DNA of 64,000 nt from Chromatiaceae bacterium (lineage in GTDB: Bacteria; Pseudomonadota; Gammaproteobacteria; Chromatiales; Chromatiaceae): the NCBI GenBank assembly GCA_024235255.1, contig JACKMT010000002.1, positions 806,001-870,000 of the forward strand, written 5' to 3'. The translations under genes were made by a program, and so were the position numbers. The notes below the pieces were generated by a model that saw only the letters and a list, made by a program, of their open reading frames with translations, ran no database searches and was not told the DNA's origin. Positions 36,541-44,068 of the stretch are shown here, in pieces. Each line of letters begins with the position of its first letter. The first letter of the stretch is position 1.

Positions 36541-37023
36541 ATGGCGGAGACCATGGCAGAAGATAATCAATTCACGATCGAACTGAAACACCTTGAAGGC
36601 CTCGAATTCAGGGTTAGATTTGACCAGGAGAACATGGAAGAGATACTGGTGGGTAAGCCGCTCTCCAGCAGCGGCGGCAGCGGGCCGAACGCTTCGCGCC
36701 TGTTGGCCGCTGCAGCGGCAAATTGCCTCAGCGCCAGCCTGCTCTATTGCATCGGGAAGAACGAGCCGCCCCCGGGCAGTCTACGCACTCGGGCGACCTG
36801 CCACCTGCACCGCAACGAGCAGGGGCGCACACGCATCCAACGTATTGCTATAACGCTGGAAGTAAACGGAGCGCTTGAGCAGGCACTGCGGAAGAAGCGC
36901 TGCCTTGAGCTATACGAGGATTTCAGCGTAGTCACCGCAAGTCTGCGGCAAGGTTTTCCGGTCGACGTATGCGTGGTCAACAAGCAAGGTGAAACGCTGC
37001 ATCAGAGCCCGCTCCCAGAATGA
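36541..37023 (+). CDS. OsmC family protein
   Basis: A 160-residue OsmC/Ohr-fold protein; members are thiol peroxidases or of unknown function. The centre has SGGSGPNASRLLAAAAANCLSASL, in which the single Cys of the helix corresponds to the first peroxidatic cysteine. Two other cysteines occur in the C-terminal half (around KKRCLELYEDF and DVCVV). Its stop overlaps the start of the EF-G-like gene (ATGA), implying coupling. An ATG four codons later is also possible. Confidence 0.82.
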   Translation: MAETMAEDNQFTIELKHLEGLEFRVRFDQENMEEILVGKPLSSSGGSGPNASRLLAAAAANCLSASLLYCIGKNEPPPGSLRTRATCHLHRNEQGRTRIQRIAITLEVNGALEQALRKKRCLELYEDFSVVTASLRQGFPVDVCVVNKQGETLHQSPLPE

Positions 37024-39071
37024 CAAAAAAGAACGACCTTCGGAGAGTACGCAACATCGGCATTGCTGCACATATCGATGCCGGCAAGACGACTTTGACC
37101 GAGCGCATTCTGTTCTATACCGGCGCCCTCTACAAGATCGGTGAAGTGCATGACGGCGCTGCCCATATGGACTACATGGCTGAGGAGCAGAGTCACGGCA
37201 TCACCATTACCTCTGCGGTAACCAAAGCCCAATGGCAGAATCATCTGATCCAGCTGGTGGATACCCCCGGACATGTCGACTTCACCATCGAGGTGGAGCG
37301 CAGCATGCGTGTGCTGGACGGCTGCGTGCTGGTGCTCGATGGCGTGCGCGGGGTGGAACCGCAGACTGAAACCGTTTGGCGGCAACGCAAGAAGTTCAAC
37401 CTTCCCTGCCTTTTCTTCGTCAATAAAATGGATCGCCCGGGTGCCGACTTCGAGCAGGCGCTGGAGAGTATCCACAGGCGTCTGGGCGGCAGGCCGGTGG
37501 CTGTGACGCTGCCGCTTCCGGAACGCAACGCGGTAGTCAATCTGGTTGACCGGACGCTGATTAGTTTCAGCGGCGAGCACGGCGAGGTGGTGACCAGCGT
37601 CGCTTGCGACGATGCCACCTGGGGCGGATTTTCCAGGCTGCGTGAAACGCTGCTGCTGGCTATCGCAGAGACCGATGAACAGCTGGCCGACCTGGTGCTG
37701 GCGGGAGAGGAGCCGGAGCGCGAAGCGTTGTGGAATGCGCTGCGCAGCGCCACCCTGAAAGGGGAGCTTCACCCCTGTTTTGGCGGTTCAGCACTGCGCA
37801 ACCTGGGGGTGCAACCGCTAATCGACGCGGTGGTGAAACTGCTCCCCTCCCCGCTCGACCGGCCCGACGCCAAAGCTTTTCACGCCGACGGCAGTGCGGA
37901 GCATATTGCGATGGACGATGCCGGTCCGCTGGTGGCGCTGGCCTTCAAAGTGCAGATGTGGGAAGGGCGGCGGCATGTTTTCGCACGACTCTACCGGGGC
38001 GTTCTCCGGCCCGGAGACAGAGTCAGTTACAAGCGGCCCGATGGCCAGGTCGCAAACGAAAACGTGGCCCGGATCTTTGATGTGGATGCGGCCAAAAAGA
38101 GCCGTCTCGATCTGGCCCACGCCGGTGAGATCGTGCTGCTGGCGGGACTGCGGCATGTTGCCACCGGAGATACCCTGTGCGACCCCGGTCATCCGCTGTT
38201 GCTGGAACGCATCGATACCAGGGAGCCGGTGCTCAGCCTGGCCATCGAACCCGCCTCCTCGGATCAGGAAGGCAAGTTCCTCGAGGTGATGGAGAAGTTT
38301 CAGGAGGAGGATCCCACGCTGCGTTTCGGCGAGGATAGCGATACCGGCCAACGGCTCATCAGCGGCATGGGCGAACTGCACCTGCAGATCGTCATCGAGC
38401 GGCTCGAACGGGAGTTCGGCCTGCAGGTGAAAGCCGGACAGCCGGCGGTGGCGCTGCGCGAAACGGTCACCCGGAACAGCCGCATCGACTATCTGTTTCA
38501 GCCTCCTATTGAACAGGGTGCCAAGGAGGACGTGTTAAAAGCCAGGGTGGTATTGACGGTATCCCCGCGCGCACGGGGCGGCGGCATGATTACGCGCATC
38601 GAACCCCGCTTGCTGCCGGAGGGCACCAGCCTGAATCCGGCGCAGCGCGAGGCTCTGGCGCAGGGGCTTGCGTTCGCTCTCGGCGGCGGTCCCCTGGAAG
38701 GGGCGCCGCTGGAGGATCTGCAGGTGGAGATCGATGAGATCGAGCTGTTTGGCAGCGCCTCCACACCCACCGCACTGAGCGCCGCGGTTTCGCGTGCGTT
38801 GGCGAAAGCGTTGCAGGGCGCCTCGCCCGCGCTGTTGCAGCCCATCATGGCAGCGGAGATCGTTGTGCCGGAAGTCAATCTTGGTGCCGTCCTGGGCGAC
38901 TTGCAGTCGCGTCAGGCCATTATCCGGGACACCAGGCATAGCAGGGATGACGCAACCATCAGCTGCGAAGTGGCATTGGCAGAACTGCTGGGATATACCA
39001 CCCAACTGCGCAGCATGACCCAGGGGCGGGGGCAGTTCAGCACTATTTTCGAACGCTTCGACACTGCCTGA
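37020..39071 (+). CDS. EF-G-like translational GTPase (FusA2-type)
   Basis: A 683-residue elongation factor G-like GTPase. GTP-binding motifs are AHIDAGKTTLTERILFYTG (G1), the switch I region ending SHGITITSA, DTPGHVDF (G3) and NKMDRPG (G4). EF-G domains II to V follow, for example GMGELHLQIVIERLEREF and the C-terminal TQGRGQFSTIFERFD. It is not in a str operon with rpsL, rpsG or tuf, so it is probably the second, non-canonical EF-G paralogue. Such paralogues may act in recycling or stress. The chief EF-G is expected elsewhere. Confidence 0.9.
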   Translation: MTKKNDLRRVRNIGIAAHIDAGKTTLTERILFYTGALYKIGEVHDGAAHMDYMAEEQSHGITITSAVTKAQWQNHLIQLVDTPGHVDFTIEVERSMRVLDGCVLVLDGVRGVEPQTETVWRQRKKFNLPCLFFVNKMDRPGADFEQALESIHRRLGGRPVAVTLPLPERNAVVNLVDRTLISFSGEHGEVVTSVACDDATWGGFSRLRETLLLAIAETDEQLADLVLAGEEPEREALWNALRSATLKGELHPCFGGSALRNLGVQPLIDAVVKLLPSPLDRPDAKAFHADGSAEHIAMDDAGPLVALAFKVQMWEGRRHVFARLYRGVLRPGDRVSYKRPDGQVANENVARIFDVDAAKKSRLDLAHAGEIVLLAGLRHVATGDTLCDPGHPLLLERIDTREPVLSLAIEPASSDQEGKFLEVMEKFQEEDPTLRFGEDSDTGQRLISGMGELHLQIVIERLEREFGLQVKAGQPAVALRETVTRNSRIDYLFQPPIEQGAKEDVLKARVVLTVSPRARGGGMITRIEPRLLPEGTSLNPAQREALAQGLAFALGGGPLEGAPLEDLQVEIDEIELFGSASTPTALSAAVSRALAKALQGASPALLQPIMAAEIVVPEVNLGAVLGDLQSRQAIIRDTRHSRDDATISCEVALAELLGYTTQLRSMTQGRGQFSTIFERFDTA

Positions 39072-39108
39072 CCTGAGGCACACCACACGAACCGGGGAGC
39101 TCAGCCTG

Positions 39109-39798
39109 ATGATAATCAATAGAAGCCATCTGTTTGCATTGCTGACCGTTTTTTCCTGCGGCATCCTGGCAGACCAGCCGTTGACTTACGACCGTATCAA
39201 TCTCACCGTCAGTGCCGGCCGCGATGTGGAGAACGACCTGCTGGTAAGTGTCATGTATGCGCAAGCTGAGGGAAACAATCCCAGCCGACTCTCTGACGAC
39301 GTCAACCGTGCCGTCGGCCGTGCCGTCGAGAAGACGAAACTCGACCCCCGGATTCAAGTGCAGACGCTCGAATACAGCACTGCACCTGTTTACCGCAAGC
39401 AGACACTGAGCGGCTGGCGGGTGCGCCAGTCGATCCGGTTGGAGAGCGCCGACGGTGCAGCGTTGGGCGAGTTGATCGGCGAGCTGCAGTCATCCCTTGC
39501 GGTCGACAGCATCTCCTACACCATCTCTCCCGCGCGACTGAAGGTAATCGAAGACGAACTGATTGGAGAGGCAATTGCCGCATTCAGCGCGCGCGCCCAA
39601 AGCGTCTCTTCTGCGATTGGACGCAAAGGCTATCGATTGGTACAGATGGATATCAACACACCGGGCCATCTGCCGCAGCCGAGGCAGTTGCAGCGCATGG
39701 CAATGGCCATGAGCGAAGATGCCGCTCCCCCCACGCTGGAGGCAGGCAGCCGGCGGGTTGAAGTGCATATCAATGCCATGATCGAGCTGAACCCTTAA
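39109..39798 (+). CDS. SIMPL domain (DUF541) exported protein
   Basis: A 229-residue exported protein with an N-terminal signal peptide (about 1-20, ending CGILADQ) and a SIMPL/DUF541 domain. Pattern matches are YDRINLTVSAGRDVENDLL, RVQTLEYSTAPVY-like text at VQTLEYSTAPVYRKQTLSGW, and SISYTISPARLKVIEDELI with alternating strand and helix. The biochemical role of the family is not known; several members are periplasmic. It follows the EF-G-like gene by 37 nt. Confidence 0.85.
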   Translation: MIINRSHLFALLTVFSCGILADQPLTYDRINLTVSAGRDVENDLLVSVMYAQAEGNNPSRLSDDVNRAVGRAVEKTKLDPRIQVQTLEYSTAPVYRKQTLSGWRVRQSIRLESADGAALGELIGELQSSLAVDSISYTISPARLKVIEDELIGEAIAAFSARAQSVSSAIGRKGYRLVQMDINTPGHLPQPRQLQRMAMAMSEDAAPPTLEAGSRRVEVHINAMIELNP

Positions 39799-39845
39799 TG
39801 GCATCCGGCGCCGCGAACTGGACCAATCGGTAACCGGTAAACGCG

Positions 39846-40523
39846 ATGTCTGTTTTCGGTCCTGCCCTGCGGGCATCGCTACCGGTGATGTTCGGATATA
39901 TACCGCTGGGCATGGCATTCGGCATGCTGTTCCAAGATCTGGGTTATCCCTGGTATTTCGCCACATTGATGGGTCTCTTCGTCTACGCCGGTGCCGCGCA
40001 GTTCATGGCCATAGGCCTGCTCTCGGCACAGGCCGGGTTAGTGGAGGTTGCGGTTTCAACGTTGGCGCTCAACTCCCGGCATATCTTCTTCGGCCTATCG
40101 CTCATGTCGCGCTACAGCTGCCGCGGAGTGCAGAAACTCTACCTGATATTTGGCCTTACCGACGAGACCTACTCACTGATTACCGGCACGCCAGCCCCCT
40201 CCTCCGACCGGGAGAGCGACTACTACACGGCGATTACTGCCCTCAACCAGAGTTACTGGGTGGTCGGCTGTACGTTGGGGGCACTGCTCGGCCGCATGAT
40301 CGACTTCGACACCCGGGGTATGGATTTTGCGCTCACAGCGCTGTTTCTGGTACTGCTGATCGAGCAGTGGCACAAGGTACGCGAGCCCTTTCCTTTTCTG
40401 TTGGCAGCGTGCTGCGGTGTCGGCGCGCTGGTGCTGTTCAAGGAGCAGATGCTGCTGCTGTCGATTGCGCTTTCCGTTGTGGTTTTGATAGTGCGCTGCC
40501 AACTGTCGGGAGCGCGGTTATGA
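39846..40523 (+). CDS. azlC: Branched-chain amino acid exporter AzlC
   Basis: The large subunit of the AzlCD (YgaZH-like) exporter of branched-chain amino acids, 225 residues with about six membrane helices. The start PALRASLPVMFGYIPLGMAFG, then YAGAAQFMAIGLL and NSRHIFFGLSL, are typical. The stop overlaps the azlD start by 4 nt. Confidence 0.94.
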   Translation: MSVFGPALRASLPVMFGYIPLGMAFGMLFQDLGYPWYFATLMGLFVYAGAAQFMAIGLLSAQAGLVEVAVSTLALNSRHIFFGLSLMSRYSCRGVQKLYLIFGLTDETYSLITGTPAPSSDRESDYYTAITALNQSYWVVGCTLGALLGRMIDFDTRGMDFALTALFLVLLIEQWHKVREPFPFLLAACCGVGALVLFKEQMLLLSIALSVVVLIVRCQLSGARL

Positions 40524-40852
40524 ACGATCATACCTACCTGCTACTGGTCATTCTGGTCATGACGGCGGCCACTTTTTTTACCCGGGCAACCCCTTTCATG
40601 CTGCTGCACAAGCGCGCGGATCATCCGCTGCTGCTGTTTCTGGGCAGATTTACACCGCCGGCCATCATGACCATTCTGGTCATCTATAGTCTGGGTTCGG
40701 TAGAGTTCAGCAGATATCCCTATGGCGGGCCCGAACTGCTTGCGGCATTGCTTACGCTAGCAGTGCACCTGCTGTGGCGCCAAGCGCTGTTGAGCATATT
40801 TGCCGGCACGGCTTGTTACATGTATGCCGTTCAGAGCGGGCTTTTTATTTGA
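40520..40852 (+). CDS. azlD: Branched-chain amino acid exporter AzlD
   Basis: The small subunit of the AzlCD exporter, 110 residues with three to four membrane helices. The ATG at 40520 overlaps the azlC stop (ATGA). Family motif: TFFTRATPFMLL near residue 20 and FLGRFTPPAIMTILVIYSL. A longer open frame starting at 40367 is an artefact inside azlC. Confidence 0.93.
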   Translation: MNDHTYLLLVILVMTAATFFTRATPFMLLHKRADHPLLLFLGRFTPPAIMTILVIYSLGSVEFSRYPYGGPELLAALLTLAVHLLWRQALLSIFAGTACYMYAVQSGLFI

Positions 40853-40954
40853 TCTGAATTAGAACCAGTGATTGGTCAGTAACAACGGTTAGTCTGACTT
40901 TGCTGTGCTATCCAGTTTTACCGGTGATGTTTGAAGTGGGTGTGAGCGGTTTTT

Positions 40955-41032
40955 CTACGCTACCAGGAAACACCATGCCGCATTGATCAAGGCAGCACAG
41001 AGAGCCGCGAACCAATTGATTGCCGTATACAT
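40955..41032 (-). CDS. Possible 25-residue membrane microprotein
   Basis: A short open frame on the minus strand encodes MYTAINWFAALCAALINAAW plus five more residues ending in Val-Ala, a single hydrophobic helix. The ATG is preceded by GGAG at 8 nt, an excellent ribosome site. It stands alone in the 627-nt gap between azlD and the next gene, where nothing else codes. Single-helix microproteins of this size are commonly missed. Unverified; no family recognised. Confidence 0.42.
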   Translation of the reverse strand: MYTAINWFAALCAALINAAWCFLVA

Positions 41033-41239
41033 GCGTTTTACTCCGTTTCAGAATCTACGATACCTGTCTATCGGCAAGCAATTACCATACCTAAATTATA
41101 GTTAATGAGGTAGGTCAATCGGTTAGCAGAAACTGTGCAGGAACAACAGGACTTTCTGTAAATCAACCTGACACTGGAAAGAGGGAAAAAATTCAGCAGT
41201 CGCTATTCACTAGGAAACTAATGCCTGTTTCCAGGCAAA

Positions 41240-41270
41240 GAAAACCCCAAACACTCAGATTGGGATTTTC
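41240..41270 (-). terminator. Intrinsic terminator facing the minus strand
   Basis: Read on the minus strand, GAAAATCCCAA pairs with TTGGGGTTTTC (one G-U pair) around a 9-nt loop, followed by TTTG. It lies 210 nt past the end of the 41480-41830 gene and just upstream of the microprotein at 40955, so it would end transcription from the right. On the plus strand the same stem has an A-C mismatch. Confidence 0.6.
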
Positions 41271-41479
41271 GCCAAGGGTTAGTGGCTCTTATGTTTAATT
41301 TTTAACTGGCCCGATACTGGCCTGTCCACGCCCTTGAGAACTTTAGTGCATTTTAAATGCCAAAGAGTTTATCTGTTTAATTAACAATAAGTTATCTGAA
41401 TAACGGACACATGATGCCTGAGGCTCTGTAAACAATTCTGACAATCGAATCTGACGTTTGTAATGGCGTTAGTGACTGA

Positions 41480-41830
41480 TCATTTGTTGCGGGCGGCACC
41501 GAGCAGGCGTGCACCGGCCTCAATGGCCCACATACCGATTTTTCCTTGTAACAGCAGAACCAGAATTACCAACGGCCAGGCGATCAATCGCAATGGGTCA
41601 AGCCCGTTCAGGTCCATTTCCACTACCCCAGATTTGGCCAGCTTGAGTGACTGCGCAAAACTCATGATTGAATCGGGATTGTCATACAACTGCCACGTCA
41701 AAAATATGACATGTGACAATAATAGTGCACCAATAACGGCCAGCACCAGACCTAAAAGGGTCCCCATAACGATTAAGAGGTTAAAAGACGATTGCAGATT
41801 GGATCGATTTTCCACCATTAGATTTTCCAA
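41480..41830 (-). CDS. Hypothetical membrane protein
   Basis: A 116-residue protein with two predicted membrane helices (about residues 18-45, LLIVMGTLLGLVLAVIGALLL region, and 80-97, LIAWPLVILVLLLQ). The connecting loop is soluble, about 35 residues (LYDNPDSIMSFAQSLKLAKS). ATGs at 41830 and 41818 are both possible starts. No family is recognised. The neighbouring minus-strand lipoprotein at 41911 may be in the same transcript. Confidence 0.65.
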   Translation of the reverse strand: MENLMVENRSNLQSSFNLLIVMGTLLGLVLAVIGALLLSHVIFLTWQLYDNPDSIMSFAQSLKLAKSGVVEMDLNGLDPLRLIAWPLVILVLLLQGKIGMWAIEAGARLLGAARNK

Positions 41831-41910
41831 GCGTAAGGTTGTCAGGTCAACTTTGCGCTATCGCCTGTGTTGTTCCACTTTTCCCAGGTCTGTCGCTCCC
41901 GGCCGTGATT

Positions 41911-42099
41911 TTATTTTTCACTCGATTTTCGTTGTTCGGAGCTGCTTGTGATTGGGTTACGTACGCGGTAGCCCTTTTCATGTGCGATATACCCTCCGGC
42001 GGCTGCTGCGCCGGCCACCACCGCCGTGGCGCAACCAGTGGCATTCAACAGCAGGGGCACAAGGCACAGCAGCAAGAGCGGATATCGAACTGTCAGCAT
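41911..42099 (-). CDS. Small glycine-zipper lipoprotein
   Basis: A 62-residue lipoprotein. The signal peptide ends in the lipobox LNATGC (Cys23); the mature start is followed by an Ala/Gly-rich zipper (AVVAGAAAAGGYIAHEKG) and a short polar tail. Small lipoproteins of this kind, related to the entericidin/osmotic type or glycine-zipper group, sit in the inner or outer membrane. Lipoprotein nature is clear from sequence; function is unknown. Confidence 0.72.
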   Translation of the reverse strand: MLTVRYPLLLLCLVPLLLNATGCATAVVAGAAAAGGYIAHEKGYRVRNPITSSSEQRKSSEK

Positions 42100-42325
42100 A
42101 GTTAAACTGTCTCCGAATGTAAGGGATAGAACCTGAGTTTTGCGCCTGCTCCAGCTATTAAAGCAATCGGAATATGCGCTTACTTTAGGTTTCAGTATTG
42201 CACTCGGCAGATATCACATCAGACGTGATCGATTTACAAATTCCCATTTAGATTATTGTTTCCGATTGTGACGAAGCTCGCAATCGACCGCACTCCCCCA
42301 CCACCGCACAGACCAAAATGACGCG

Positions 42326-42355
42326 TTTTAACAACAGAAGTTGCTGTTGTTAAAA
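42326..42355. repeat. Perfect 12-bp palindrome upstream of the beta-barrel gene
   Basis: TTTTAACAACAG (42326-42337) and CTGTTGTTAAAA (42344-42355) are perfect reverse complements with a 6-nt spacer. It lies in the 424-nt gap between the divergent lipoprotein and beta-barrel genes. It could be a regulator-binding site or a bidirectional terminator; the T and A runs at its ends fit the second. A second, shorter palindrome (ATCAC-7-GTGAT) is near 42215. No further gene is seen in 42100-42523. Confidence 0.55.
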
Positions 42356-42523
42356 AAGTTCTGTTAACTTGGGAAAAGATAGAGACTATGCTTTGTTAGC
42401 CGTTCCGGCCTGCCGATCAGGTAGCAGGTCGAGCGGGTGCTATGGTTGGTACACCAGTATTTTAGCGTCACTGCCTCGCGCTGGGACGCCACCTCGGAAG
42501 TCAAACATACCGGGAGAATCGCT

Positions 42524-43480
42524 ATGCTCAACAACGCCGGACGCCGTGAATTTTTTGTGGGGACAAGGCGTCATCGGCGCCTTGAATGTCTATTCTCATC
42601 GTGCTTAATCGCAGCATTGATGATGAGTCCTGTGCCGGTTGTGTTTGCGCAATCCGCTGCGACTGTGAGCGGGCAGGTGGAAGGCGCCCAACCAATTCCA
42701 GCTGCTCTCGGTCTTTCCGGCTCCTATGGCCGGTTGAAAGACGACAGAAACGGCTTTCTCGGCACAACTCGATGGCATCAGGAGACCCTGTCCGGAGAGA
42801 CGCGTTTGGGCGGTTTTCAGTTAGGGCTGTCAGCGAGCCACAACTGGTCCAGAAAGGAGCTGGATGAGCATATACTCACTTCGGGTCCGGACGCGGGTGG
42901 ACGCGTACTCGGCGGTACAACGAAATCGCGCAGCAACGCCTTCCTTGCCAGCGCTGGGCGTCATTTCGGATCTGTGTATATCGGTGGATTTATCGGGTAT
43001 GGGCAGGGTGAGACGGACGAGTTTCGCCAAGGGGAGGGAGTGACGGCATCTTGGGAGCGCGATTTCCATACAAGAACCATCGGGGTGAACGTCTCTACCT
43101 TGCTGGATATCGGCGAGGGTTGGTATCTTGCCCCGGGTGCGCAGTATATCCGCTTTAAGAGTGTCTCCGACGCAACCGTGGACTCCTTGGGCAATTTGGT
43201 CGACAGGGAAGAGAATCTGCTTGTCCGTGGGCGTTTGGGTGGCGAGGTTGGCTATCAGACCCTGCTGGGGGAGCTGGTAGCGACCGCAGGCCTGCGGCCC
43301 TACGTCGTGCATGATTTCGTGCTTTTTCGCGACTACACGGATGAGACCGCAGCCGATCTCACCGGTTTTCTTACCTTCGCGGGAGAGCAATTCACGGCGG
43401 GAATCGAGGTATCGACAGAGCTGGGCCGGAAAGAGACCGACTCGGTCAGCGGGCGACTGTTCGTGGGAGTAAAATTCTAA
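42524..43480 (+). CDS. Outer-membrane beta-barrel protein, unknown family
   Basis: A 318-residue exported protein. The ATG at 42524 follows GGGAGAA and gives an unusually long, Arg-rich n-region (NAGRREFFVGTRRHRRLE) before a hydrophobic core and a cleavage site near VVFAQS, about residue 43. The mature part is rich in alternating amphipathic strands (FQLGLSASHNWSRKE, GSVYIGGFIGYGQGETDEF, YLAPGAQYIRFKS) and ends in Phe (GRLFVGVKF), the usual BAM recognition end of outer-membrane barrels. It resembles autotransporter beta-domains but has no passenger. An upstream open frame from 42437 lacks a ribosome site. Confidence 0.78.
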   Translation: MLNNAGRREFFVGTRRHRRLECLFSSCLIAALMMSPVPVVFAQSAATVSGQVEGAQPIPAALGLSGSYGRLKDDRNGFLGTTRWHQETLSGETRLGGFQLGLSASHNWSRKELDEHILTSGPDAGGRVLGGTTKSRSNAFLASAGRHFGSVYIGGFIGYGQGETDEFRQGEGVTASWERDFHTRTIGVNVSTLLDIGEGWYLAPGAQYIRFKSVSDATVDSLGNLVDREENLLVRGRLGGEVGYQTLLGELVATAGLRPYVVHDFVLFRDYTDETAADLTGFLTFAGEQFTAGIEVSTELGRKETDSVSGRLFVGVKF

Positions 43481-43606
43481 ACTATACTTTTGTTCGCAAA
43501 GTCAGATTGTTGCGGCTGTTCGTCCGCGAGCAGAAGCTGGCGCCCGTGGGGTTTTTTGTCGCTTACACCGCTGCGCGATCGGTCGATCAAAGCTGGAGGT
43601 AATACG

Positions 43607-43975
43607 ATGCGCTTCTTGTTCAGGCAATTGATGTTTTCCGTTTCCATTGTCTTCATCCTGGCTTCCGGCGCGTCGGAAGCTGCCCAGATGACCAGCGGCG
43701 GAATGAACCCGGGCGGTGCATCTCCCGGAGGTGGCGCACCTATCGGAGGGGGTGCACCCTCTGGAGGAGGCGCGCCTGCCGGTGGGGGTGCCGGCGGCAT
43801 CACACAGGGCTATATAACCAGCGTTCCTGCGGCACAGGATCGCTCGCCGCTGTCAGGCTCGCCCTTCGGTGTGCTCCCGGACTCGGGTTCGCAGGCAGAG
43901 AATTGTAAAGTGTGTGACAACTGCCTTACAGAGACGTGCAGAGAGAAGTGTTGGCGGCGGCTTTGTCGGCGATAA
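43607..43975 (+). CDS. Secreted Gly-rich, Cys-rich small protein
   Basis: A 122-residue exported protein behind a perfect GGAGGT ribosome site. Residues 1-26 are a signal peptide (VSIVFILASGASEA). Residues 31-64 are a low-complexity glycine-rich tract made of repeats of the type GGGAP-X. The last 23 residues contain six cysteines (100, 103, 106, 111, 115, 120; spacing CX2CX2CX4CX3CX4C) and end RRLCRR. The cluster suggests disulfides or metal or cluster binding. Not recognised as a known family. It lies 126 nt after the beta-barrel gene and converges on the TIR gene. Confidence 0.72.
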   Translation: MRFLFRQLMFSVSIVFILASGASEAAQMTSGGMNPGGASPGGGAPIGGGAPSGGGAPAGGGAGGITQGYITSVPAAQDRSPLSGSPFGVLPDSGSQAENCKVCDNCLTETCREKCWRRLCRR

Positions 43976-44068
43976 TCGGTGCTGTCGATTAACAACATTT
44001 GCCGTAGATTGCCCACCGGTGTTTGCCACCCCCTGTTAGGTTCGGCACCACCAGTGCGCTGACAAACG

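Noticed and set aside
37020..39071. Canonical EF-G (fusA)
   Set aside because: The context is not a str operon and the gene is coupled to an OsmC-family gene; a paralogue is more likely.
42369..42608. Open frame overlapping the start of the beta-barrel gene
   Set aside because: It lies in another frame over the signal peptide of the barrel gene and has no supporting start signals.
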